Origin: JBPOFM01 sp051252455
Lineage (GTDB): Bacteria; Bacteroidota; Bacteroidia; Flavobacteriales; Flavobacteriaceae
DNA length: 64,000 nucleotides
Assembly (NCBI GenBank): GCA_051252455.1
Contig: JBPOFM010000001.1
Coordinates: forward strand, 372,001 to 436,000
Direction: 5' to 3'
Positions 36,692 to 45,700 of this stretch are shown here, in pieces. Under the pieces are notes generated by a model. It saw only the letters and a list, made by a program, of their open reading frames with translations, searched no databases and had not been told where the DNA came from. The translations under genes were made by a program, and so were the position numbers. Every line of letters starts with the position of its first letter. The stretch's first letter is position 1.

Positions 36692-36751
36692 AAGACTTAA
36701 CTTTTAAAAACTTATAATATATTTACCCGATTTTAATTTAAAAATTCTATC

Positions 36752-37243
36752 ATGAAAAAATTACTAGTATTATTTACAATCTTAAGTGTATCATTTGTCA
36801 ATGCACAAGCTTTTAAAGGTAGTATGGATAATAAATTCCAAGTAGGTGCCAATTTTCAAGACGCGGCTACTGGTATTAATGTCAGCTATGATTACGGACT
36901 TGGAGAAAACATTTCTGTCGGTATCTCATCAACTTATGCTTTAAGCGTAAACGATGCCATAGATGCTGATTTTGGAGATAGATTCGACATAAAGGGTCGC
37001 TTCAATGCACATTTGGGAAGTATTTTGAATATTGATGATAATTTTGATCTATATCCAGGATTGAACCTTGGTCTAAAGAATTTTGGTGGTCACGTTGGTG
37101 CTCGCTATTTCTTTTCTGAAGGGTTTGGAGTATTCACAGAAGCTGTATTTCCATTGGCAAGATATGATGCCAACGACAAAACACCGGCAGAATTTATTCA
37201 TAATCAGTTTGTGGTGAACGTTGGAGCAGTTTTTAGTCTGTAA
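36752..37243 (+). CDS. Small outer-membrane beta-barrel protein (DUF6646-like)
   Basis: A 163-residue protein with a signal peptide (cleavage after VNAQ, about residue 19), followed by alternating beta strands ending in a C-terminal aromatic/hydrophobic strand (FVVNVGAVFSL), typical of an eight-strand barrel. It resembles the flavobacterial DUF6646 family. Function unknown. Confidence 0.75.
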   Translation: MKKLLVLFTILSVSFVNAQAFKGSMDNKFQVGANFQDAATGINVSYDYGLGENISVGISSTYALSVNDAIDADFGDRFDIKGRFNAHLGSILNIDDNFDLYPGLNLGLKNFGGHVGARYFFSEGFGVFTEAVFPLARYDANDKTPAEFIHNQFVVNVGAVFSL

Positions 37244-37264
37244 AACCCTTTTTTATACCTATAG

Positions 37265-37300
37265 ATCAGCATTGTCTTAATTGGTGGTGCTGGTTTTTTT
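37265..37300 (+). terminator. Possible terminator after the small barrel gene
   Basis: A weak stem ATCAGCATT / GGTGCTGGT (several G-T pairs) followed by eight T. The stem is imperfect. Confidence 0.4.
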
Positions 37301-37380
37301 TTATCAAATTTGTACAAATGGATGTATAATCTCAGCTCATGATGGCACTATTTGGGTATGAAGATGTCTCAAGGTACTTT

Positions 37381-37435
37381 CAGTATAAAGTCAGTATGAA
37401 GTCAGCATAAAGTCAGCACATAGTCAGTATAAAGC
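37381..37435 (+). repeat. Five tandem copies of an 11-bp repeat
   Basis: The unit CAGTATAAAGT occurs five times in a row with single-base variations (CAGTATGAAGT, CAGCATAAAGT, CAGCACATAGT, CAGTATAAAGC). The period equals about one DNA helical turn, so equivalent bases lie on one face of the helix. It sits in the 286-base region between two convergent genes, where otherwise only a weak terminator is visible. Confidence 0.85.
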
Positions 37436-37529
37436 CCGTATATAGGTTCTGTTTTTACTATAATTACATTGTGTTGACCCGGAATGATTTTAAGCGATCT
37501 GACGTTTTGAGAGGTCGTTCATTGGTGAT

Positions 37530-38003
37530 TTATGAAACTAGTTCATTCACTTTATCATACACCAAATGGCTTTCCCACCCTCGATACAAAAGATAATCAG
37601 CGAGTTTTTTTCTCCTTTTTTGACTGTTAGTCTCCCTTATTGAATCGGCTTTCTTTTCAGCCAATTCGTGAAAAGTAGATAAATATTCTGCATTTGAAAT
37701 CTGTTTTAGGGCAGAAGTGATCAATACTTTGCTAATCTCTCTCTGTTTCAACTCTCTTGTGATACGGTAATTGCCCCATTTTTTGATTTTAAATTTTCCT
37801 CTAACGAAAGCATTTGCAAAACGTTCTTCACTCAAGAAATTGTGATGAAGTAGATGCACCACAATTGTGTCAATGGCAATGGGCACCATATTCATCTTTT
37901 TTAATTTCTTCACAACATCCTGATGACAGCGTTCCTGATAACTGCAATAGTGTTCCAATTTGGATTGCGCCTCTTGGACTGTGTAGGTTTTGGAAGAGTT
38001 CAT
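37530..38003 (-). CDS. recX: Regulatory protein RecX
   Basis: RecX binds and inhibits RecA filaments. The 157-residue protein shows the triple three-helix repeats: YTVQEAQSKLEHYCSYQERC, then FLSEERFANAFVRGKFKIKKWG, and a C-terminal LADYLLYRGWESHLVYDKV. I chose the ATG at 38003 (MNSSKTYTV) over one six codons upstream. No recA is adjacent; it is divergent from the large T9SS gene. Confidence 0.9.
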   Translation of the reverse strand: MNSSKTYTVQEAQSKLEHYCSYQERCHQDVVKKLKKMNMVPIAIDTIVVHLLHHNFLSEERFANAFVRGKFKIKKWGNYRITRELKQREISKVLITSALKQISNAEYLSTFHELAEKKADSIRETNSQKRRKKLADYLLYRGWESHLVYDKVNELVS

Positions 38004-38063
38004 GATACAAATTAATAACAAAATGATAACACAAACAACCTATTATAAAAAGGTGTGCGTGTT

Positions 38064-38071
38064 TATCTTTG
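38064..38071 (+). promoter_or_regulatory. Putative -7 box (TATCTTTG) of the first T9SS giant
   Basis: TATCTTTG matches the Bacteroidota -7 consensus, about 200 bases upstream of the ATG at 38275. The region between holds a TA-rich leader with no gene that I can support. Confidence 0.4.
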
Positions 38072-38274
38072 CAACGTTCGTTTTAAAAGATTTTAACAAC
38101 TACTCAACACTTATGTAATCTATTGATTTTTAGACGTCCAATAGATATTTTTTTTCGTATATGAATTACATTTTAGGATGGGTTGTTAATAACACAGAAT
38201 TAAAAACGAATAGTAAAAAAGTTAAATGCGCTATATTGCCATGTTTGGATTATCGCAAAAATAAAAATTCCCCT

Positions 38275-41200
38275 ATGATTAAGAAATACTCCCTCGTATT
38301 AATAGCTGTGCTATGCTCTGTTTTTTCTGGATTTAGCCAATATTCTGGTACTGGTACGTTTACAAAAATCAACTCTGCTGCAGCACTTACCGACGGCTAT
38401 TATATCATTGCCAATGAAACTGATGCGTTTTTGATGACAAATGGTAGGAACGGTACTGATGCGACTGGATATTTTTTGAGTGCTTCAGTAACTCCGTCCG
38501 CAAATGATATAATAAACCCTACTGCGGATAATGTTTGGTTAATAGAAACTAATGGATCTGGACGTACTATTTATAATGAAACTTTAGATAGATATGTAGG
38601 CCATAATGGAGGCACATCAAACTCTCTTTCGATTGAAACAACTCCAGCGAATAGCAATCGTTGGATCTTTTCTTACTCTAGTGGTACATTTTTCGCTAAT
38701 AATGTTGGAACACCTGCAAGACAATTATCATATAACGCAGGAGCTCCAAGATTTGCTGCTTATGGCAATACCGGCCAACAGGAATTACAATTATATAAGT
38801 TAGCCGCACCATCAGGCCCGACAATTACTGTCACCCAAGCTACAGGAGGAACTATTTCTCCAGGGACCACAAGTGTAACCTCTGGGTCTAATCAAGCATT
38901 TACTGTTACTCCCGATGCTTGTCACACCTTTACAAATTGGGTTGTGGATGGCGCTAACGCAGGAAGCGCAACTACTTACACATTTAATAATATCACTGCT
39001 GATCATACTATTACTGCGATTTATAGTACTAGAACTTATAATATTACCGCATCTGCCGGTATTAACGGTACAATCAGTCCGAATGGAAGCACTTCTGTAA
39101 ATTGTGGAAGTAACCAAACTTATAATTTTACTCCTGAAAGTGGGTATATTGTTGATGATGTTCTGGTTGATGGTGTATCAGTTGGTTCGCCTTCATCTTA
39201 CACTTTTAATAGCATCAATGCACCACATACTGTTAGTGTAACTTTCGTTGTTTATGTTGGGCCTTGTTTGGAAGAAGATTTTGAATCTGGATTACCAACT
39301 AGCTATAGTACAGCTTCTTTTACTCTTAATTCAGGTTCGTGGGAATTGACAAATGTGATCAGAGGCAATGCTGGGGTTACTTCTGGTTCTTACTCCGCTC
39401 AATTGCGAAGTGCCACAAACTCAAATATTATTTCACCTATACTTACAGAAATTGTTGATTATATTACATTCAACATCACTGGCTCTACCAGCAGTGGTGC
39501 TTATCAAGTGAATGTTTCTTCAGATGGTGGAAATAATTGGACAGCAGCTCCTGGCTCACCTTTTAGCATAAATACTACTACACAATTGAGAACCATAGAT
39601 CTTAATGACCCAAGCATTAATCGAATTCAGATCAGAAGAACTGCGGCCACAATATACGTGGATGATTTTAGTGTTTTTTGTGATACGACTTGTGTGCCTA
39701 CACATAGCGTTACAGGCTTTGCTCCTACATCAGGACCAATTGGTTCTTATGTGACTATCACAGGGACAGGGTTCACGGCATCTTCTATTGTAGATTTTAA
39801 TGGTACCTCTGTTGTGAATTATATTTCACAGACTGGGACAGAATTAGTAGTTGAAGTACCAGCTGGCAGTATTACAGGACCTATCAGTGTTCAAGAAACC
39901 GGATGTTCAGTTGTTACCTCTGATTTCACAATACTTGACAATAGTGGTTCTTGTGGTGGCGTTAACAATTTAATGATGACTGAAATATATGATAGTAATG
40001 GTGGTAGTTTGGGATATATTGAAGTGTTCAATGGTACCGGAAGCAGCAAAAACTTATCAAATTATTCTATTAGGCGCTATGGTGACACTGGCGATTTAGG
40101 TACAGGAAATTACACCTTATATACTTTTCCAAGTTCACAACCTACAATTGCCAATAACGCTGTTCTTGTTGGTGAAGTGTTTTCGCCTGGAAACACAGAT
40201 TCGGACTATAGTGAGAATTTTACCTATGATATAGATTGTAGTTTTACTGGAGGTAATTACAATTGTGGTGGTTTTAATGGTGCTGATATTTTCCATCTTT
40301 ATCAAGGAACCACTTTAATTGATGTTTACGTAGTACCTAGTTCAAGTTCTGAAGTAGGTTATGTGGCAAGAAGAAACACGACTACTTCTGGCCCAAACAA
40401 CAATAGCAACCCTAGTGATTGGACTTATAATTCATCCGAAAGCACTAGTAATCTGGGGATATTTAATTACACTGGTGCTAGCAGTTATTTCCCGACAATC
40501 TCAAGTCCTTCAGATGTAACGGGATGCAGTGAGGAAGCTCAATTTACTTCCATAGCATCTGCAGGAAATGGCGGGGCATTAACCTACCAATGGTATTTCA
40601 ATAACGGTACTAGCAGTGGGTGGACCCTTGTAAATGCAACAAATTTACCTTTAACCACAGTAGCCGGGCAAACTACGAATCAACTTACTTTGACTAACGG
40701 GTTTTACAACTATGATGGCTATCAGTTTTACTGCGAAGTAACCGAAAGTGGTGGTTGCTCTACGGTATCCAATGCAGCACAGTTAGAGATTTTAAAAACC
40801 ACTTGGGATGGAACAGATTGGCTTCCCACATTTCCAGATAGTGGTACAATTGCATTTATTTCTGATGACTATGACACTAGTGCCGGAGGTCAACAAATCA
40901 GTTTTAGTGCCTGTCAATTGATTGTGGATGCCAATTATTTATTGCGTGTTGCCAACGGCACTTTTGTGGAAGTTGAAAATTATACAACCGTTGAGGGTGA
41001 AATTTTAGTGGAAACGCATGGCTCGTTTGTACAGAGAGCCGATTTATCGGATGGGTTTATTTTAAATTCGGGAGGTAGTGCGAGCGTTAATAAATCTACG
41101 GCTCCTGTGAACAATTGGTATGACTATACTTACTGGAGTTCACCGGTTTTTGGAGCTACAGTGGGTACCGCTATTGACATTGCACCGACCAATAGGCGTT

Positions 41201-42534
41201 TTTATTATGATGCTGCCAACTATCTTGATGTATTTGCCGAAACGGGCAATAACGACGCTGCAGTAGCAGGCCATGATGATGTAGATGACAATGGTGACGA
41301 TTGGCAATTGGCACCCGCCGGAATGGTTATGGCGCCTGGACAAGGATTTGCTGCCACTGTTACGAACTTTGGTATGTTCCCAGGAACGCGGCAGGTCAAC
41401 TTTTCAGGTCCTTTTAATACAGGAACTATCACAACTCCTATTTTTTACAATGGAAACAATGGCGATAATGACTGGAATTTAATTGGTAACCCCTACCCTT
41501 CTGCTGTTTCATTCAATATGCTTTATGACAGTAATACCTCCTTAATTGATGGTGCTGCCTATTTGTGGTCTCAAGCGAGCGCTCCAACGGATACCAATAA
41601 CGGAAATGAGGCACAGAATTTCAACGTTGCTGATTATGCGATCATCAGTCGCTTTAGTGGTAACACCGCTGGGGGCGATGGTGTGATTCCTGCCGCGGGT
41701 AACTATATTCCTTCTGGGCAAAGCTTCTTTGTAAAAGGACTTGCGAATGGAGGTGCGTCCTTTACCAACGCGATGCGTATGGCAGATTTGACAAGTAACA
41801 ATCAATTTTTTAGAACTGTGGTGGCTCCTGAACCAAATCGTTTATGGGTGAACTTAACTACAAATAATGGTATTTTTAATCAACTATTGGTTGCTTATGT
41901 AGATGGCGGAACTAATGGTGATGACGGGATGGCATTTGATGCCTCTAGAAATCTATCTTCAGGTGTTGCGTCCATCATATATACGTTGATTGATGGGTCT
42001 AAAAAATATGCCATCCAAGGTAAGGACCCAAACAGTTTGAATTTGGATGAAATAATCCCAATTGGTTTTTATACGAGCATCACTGAATCTACAACTTATA
42101 CGTTATCAATTGCGGATTTAAAAGGTGAATTTATGAATTCCAATACCGTTTATCTGAAAGATAACACGCAAAATGTGCTTCACAATCTATCCGCATCCGC
42201 TTATGTTTTTAGTTCGAGTGTCGGAGAATTCAATGAGCGTTTTGAGATTGTTTTCAGAGACACTTCTCTTTCGGTTATAGAAAATGAAATTCCAACTAGT
42301 GGGTTGACGATTGTTGAACTTCCAAACGGAGAGGTAAAATTTGTCGTTGGTAATTCGCTAGAAATCAAATCTGTAGAAATCATTGATTTGCTTGGACGGA
42401 CTTTATACAAGCTACAAGGCAATGGCAATACTGAAATTTATAATCTTTCTAATTTAAGTCAATCGGCATATATAGCGAAGGTGACTTTGTCGAATGGCCA
42501 AGTGATTACTAAACGTGCTGTGAAACGAAACTAA
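38275..42534 (+). CDS. Giant multidomain T9SS-secreted protein 1
   Basis: About 1,419 residues from ATG 38275; an in-frame ATG at 38161 would add 38 residues ahead of the signal peptide and is less likely, because the paralogue at 42749 starts in the same TCCCTATGATT context. Order: signal peptide (1-21), a trefoil-like segment, two divergent InlB-type B repeats (about 183-253 and 253-324), a jelly-roll-like region, an IPT/TIG domain (about 475-557), a lamin-tail-like domain (about 566-740), an Ig-like domain and a block of about 560 residues shared with the neighbour. The T9SS type A sorting domain is last (about 1338-1419; VEIIDLLGRTLYKL). It is likely an adhesin or surface-matrix protein; no enzyme motif is visible. 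Confidence 0.85.
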   Translation: MIKKYSLVLIAVLCSVFSGFSQYSGTGTFTKINSAAALTDGYYIIANETDAFLMTNGRNGTDATGYFLSASVTPSANDIINPTADNVWLIETNGSGRTIYNETLDRYVGHNGGTSNSLSIETTPANSNRWIFSYSSGTFFANNVGTPARQLSYNAGAPRFAAYGNTGQQELQLYKLAAPSGPTITVTQATGGTISPGTTSVTSGSNQAFTVTPDACHTFTNWVVDGANAGSATTYTFNNITADHTITAIYSTRTYNITASAGINGTISPNGSTSVNCGSNQTYNFTPESGYIVDDVLVDGVSVGSPSSYTFNSINAPHTVSVTFVVYVGPCLEEDFESGLPTSYSTASFTLNSGSWELTNVIRGNAGVTSGSYSAQLRSATNSNIISPILTEIVDYITFNITGSTSSGAYQVNVSSDGGNNWTAAPGSPFSINTTTQLRTIDLNDPSINRIQIRRTAATIYVDDFSVFCDTTCVPTHSVTGFAPTSGPIGSYVTITGTGFTASSIVDFNGTSVVNYISQTGTELVVEVPAGSITGPISVQETGCSVVTSDFTILDNSGSCGGVNNLMMTEIYDSNGGSLGYIEVFNGTGSSKNLSNYSIRRYGDTGDLGTGNYTLYTFPSSQPTIANNAVLVGEVFSPGNTDSDYSENFTYDIDCSFTGGNYNCGGFNGADIFHLYQGTTLIDVYVVPSSSSEVGYVARRNTTTSGPNNNSNPSDWTYNSSESTSNLGIFNYTGASSYFPTISSPSDVTGCSEEAQFTSIASAGNGGALTYQWYFNNGTSSGWTLVNATNLPLTTVAGQTTNQLTLTNGFYNYDGYQFYCEVTESGGCSTVSNAAQLEILKTTWDGTDWLPTFPDSGTIAFISDDYDTSAGGQQISFSACQLIVDANYLLRVANGTFVEVENYTTVEGEILVETHGSFVQRADLSDGFILNSGGSASVNKSTAPVNNWYDYTYWSSPVFGATVGTAIDIAPTNRRFYYDAANYLDVFAETGNNDAAVAGHDDVDDNGDDWQLAPAGMVMAPGQGFAATVTNFGMFPGTRQVNFSGPFNTGTITTPIFYNGNNGDNDWNLIGNPYPSAVSFNMLYDSNTSLIDGAAYLWSQASAPTDTNNGNEAQNFNVADYAIISRFSGNTAGGDGVIPAAGNYIPSGQSFFVKGLANGGASFTNAMRMADLTSNNQFFRTVVAPEPNRLWVNLTTNNGIFNQLLVAYVDGGTNGDDGMAFDASRNLSSGVASIIYTLIDGSKKYAIQGKDPNSLNLDEIIPIGFYTSITESTTYTLSIADLKGEFMNSNTVYLKDNTQNVLHNLSASAYVFSSSVGEFNERFEIVFRDTSLSVIENEIPTSGLTIVELPNGEVKFVVGNSLEIKSVEIIDLLGRTLYKLQGNGNTEIYNLSNLSQSAYIAKVTLSNGQVITKRAVKRN

Positions 42535-42566
42535 TTAGTCCACTTACTGAAAGAAAAAAGCGAGAG

Positions 42567-42593
42567 CTCCGACTAAAAAAGTCGGAGTTTTTT
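42567..42593 (+). terminator. Terminator after T9SS protein 1
   Basis: An 8-bp stem CTCCGACT / AGTCGGAG with a loop of A, followed by six T. Confidence 0.85.
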
Positions 42594-42704
42594 CATTTTA
42601 ATGTCGAATAAGCTTCTAGAAAATGGCCGTTGAACGTCTAATTTAGACACTTTAACCTGTTGATAAATTATTAGGTAATCAACTGAATGTTAGCCAATAT
42701 GACG

Positions 42705-42712
42705 TATATTTG
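42705..42712 (+). promoter_or_regulatory. Putative -7 box (TATATTTG) of T9SS protein 2
   Basis: TATATTTG matches TAnnTTTG, 36 bases upstream of the ATG at 42749. No TTG at consensus -33 spacing. Confidence 0.45.
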
Positions 42713-42748
42713 CATGTTTGCTTTATTGCAATTTAAATTAGTTTCCCT

Positions 42749-45700
42749 ATGATTCAAAAATACTCACTCGTAGTACTAACATGGTTTTGCTTTATTTTGT
42801 CTGGGTTTGGGCAGGTCACCATTTATAATGAAACGATGTATAATGGTACAGGAGGAGCATCAGGTAACGCTATTGCAACTCATGAAACCAATGACCGTTT
42901 TAACGAGGATGTGTTAACCTATTCCGGTAGTGGCGATATGCGAACCACCTTGCCTTCAGACTACATTGGTGCTTCTGGAACTTGGAACGCTATGATAAAT
43001 GCCAATACGGAAACTTTTATAATGGACGGCTTGAATGCCAGCACTTATTCCAGTGTTACCCTGTCATTTGGCCTTAAAAAAAGCGCCAGTGCAGAAACCG
43101 GATCTAGTTTAATAGTCGAATATAGTACTACTGGCCCTGCTGGCCCTTTTACAGGTTTATCATGGGGCTCTTTGCCTATTGGAAGTGGCACTTCCATTTG
43201 GTATCTGTTTTCTGGCATCGCTGTACCTAACACTATAACTACGTTAAGATTTAGAGATACAACTTCGGAGCAATTTAGAATAGATGATATTGTAATTCGC
43301 GGCAATGCATGTACAGACTTTGTAGAGTGGGCTAATGTACAGTTTCCAACTGCGTCACCTCAAAATATTCTGCATGGAGGTAATTTTGATGTGTATGCTC
43401 GTACCTATGAGCCTGGTGTAACACCTGTAGCAGGTGCAGACCCGAGTATATCAGCGTGGATAGGATATAATACAACCGATAATAATCCAAATTTGCCAGA
43501 ATGGACGTGGATTCCAGCAACCAACTATACTGGTCAGTTTGGAAATGATGATGAATATATGGCAGAAATTGGATCTGGTTTGGCTCCAGGAACCTACTAT
43601 TATGCCAGTCGTTTTAATTTGAATAGCTGCGGTTTTGTTTATGGTGGTACAGGAGGCATCTGGAACAACGATTCTGTTGAGCTTATTGTGACAGCTGATC
43701 AGGTTAATTTTTGCAATGTAGAGTTTCCTAAAACTGGTATTATTCCTGCAGGAAACCCATTCACAGTATATACCCAAGGTCATGAACCTGGTGTTACTGA
43801 TGCCGTAGGACAAGGTGCAGGATTAAATGCATGGATTGGATATAACACGACTGGTGTAGATTATGAGCCTTGGAATCCAACCGGATGGACTTGGGTGCCT
43901 GCTGCTTACAACCCGACTTGTTTCGATTGTAACGGAATTCAAAATGATGAATATTCTGCAGAAATAGGTTCCACATTACCAGTCGGAACCTATTATTATG
44001 CCAGTCGCTGGCAACTCAATGGCAGTATCTATAGCTATGGAGGTATCGATGAAGATAATATGGGGAACTTTTGGGATCCAGTGACCTACAATAGTGGCAT
44101 ACTTACGGTGACGAATACACCTTGTTCTGACTTGATTATTTCAGAGTATGTTGAAGGTTCTGGAAACAACAAGTATCTCGAGATTTTTAATGGCACAGGT
44201 GTAAGCGTAAATCTCGCAAATTATAAAATTAGAACTTATAGTAATGGGAGCAATGGGTTCGCATCTGCAGATTTGAGTGGCACTCTAGCTAATGGTGCCA
44301 CGAGAGTTTATAGGAATACTAATGCAACAATTTATGGCGGAGCATCTACCGTTCTATCGACAATTACTTTTAATGGCAATGATGCTGTTGCATTGGTTAA
44401 CAACACAACAATAATCGATGTCATAGGACAAATTGGTTTTAATCCCGGTACCGCATGGACAGGAGGAAGCGCAAGTACGTTAGACCAAACGTTAATAAGA
44501 AAAAGTACTGTTCAAGTTGGTGATGCCAATGGGACTGATGTCTTTAGCCCTAATGTGGAATGGTTATCCTTCCCTATCAATAGCGTTTCTGAACTTGGGT
44601 ATCATTTTAGTAGTTGTCATCCAGATCGGGAACTTCAATTAGAACTTCCAATCGGAACTATTGTATATTGTGGGCATACTTATGAATTTGGCAATCAAAT
44701 CGTCAATACGAACACAGATGTTGTGTTGAGACTGCGAAATCTTGGCGACCTTCCGTTACAAATCAATTCACTTGCGTTTGCCACTGGTATTGAATACAGT
44801 TTGGTGGCTCCTCCAGCAACTCCTTTTTCAATTCCCGCTGCAAGTTTTCAAGATATCACCATTCGTTTTAATCCTACAGCTTTAGGGTTGTTTCTAGATA
44901 CCTTAACAGTCAATAGTAATGATGCCAGTGAATCTAGCTGTACGATTGATTTTTCTGGGTTAAGTGTTTCAAATTGCGATACCACCACAGCAATTATTGC
45001 AGCACAGGATTTTGAATCGAGTGTGACTGATACTTGGGCATATACTGCTGTTCATGCGCCTTTAGCACCCTATTGGGATGTAACCAATTCTTTATCTAAC
45101 ATTGCTACGGCACAAAATGGCACCTCATTTTGGGGCATAACTGATTTGGAACGAGCTGGACATACCAACGAAACACATGAATTAAGTTTCAATTTTAATA
45201 TTTCAACCTATACCAACGTAAAACTTTCATTTAACTATTATACGACTGAACTTGAAACAAGCGATACTTTTGAATACCAATTACTTTATGATGGAATTCC
45301 TCAAGGTATCGTTGACATTTCCGCAGATACGGATGCTTGGACAGAGGTGTTAATTAACATTCCAAATTCTATCAGTTTATTGGAGATTATATTTTATGCC
45401 GATATCGATGCCGCAAATGACAATGCCGGTTTGGACAACTTTATATTGAGCTCTACAATCCTTGATACGGCGACTTGGGATAGTGGCCATTGGAATTGGA
45501 ATGAAGGCACTGCTTTAGATACCGCTCCTAGCAGCTCAACGACAGTGATTTTGAATGATGATTATGATACAGCTACTTATGGAAGTTTTGAGGCGTGTCA
45601 ACTGTATATTAACCCTACTTACACTTTGGATATCAATAATAGCACTTATGTTGAGGTAGAAAATTTTGCTACAATCAATGGTGATATTCGTGTTCAGACA

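Noticed and set aside
38161..38274. Upstream ATG of T9SS protein 1 with a 38-residue extension
   Set aside because: The extension precedes a complete signal peptide and has no counterpart in the paralogue, whose start context is the same as that at 38275.
38812..39117. Minus-strand reading frame inside T9SS protein 1 and similar long antisense frames in ileS, flotillin and the second T9SS gene
   Set aside because: These are shadows of long coding regions with no start context or recognisable protein.
42535..42748. Recombination or insertion site between the two T9SS giants
   Set aside because: Only a terminator and a promoter-like box are visible; no inverted terminal repeats, integrase or target duplication.
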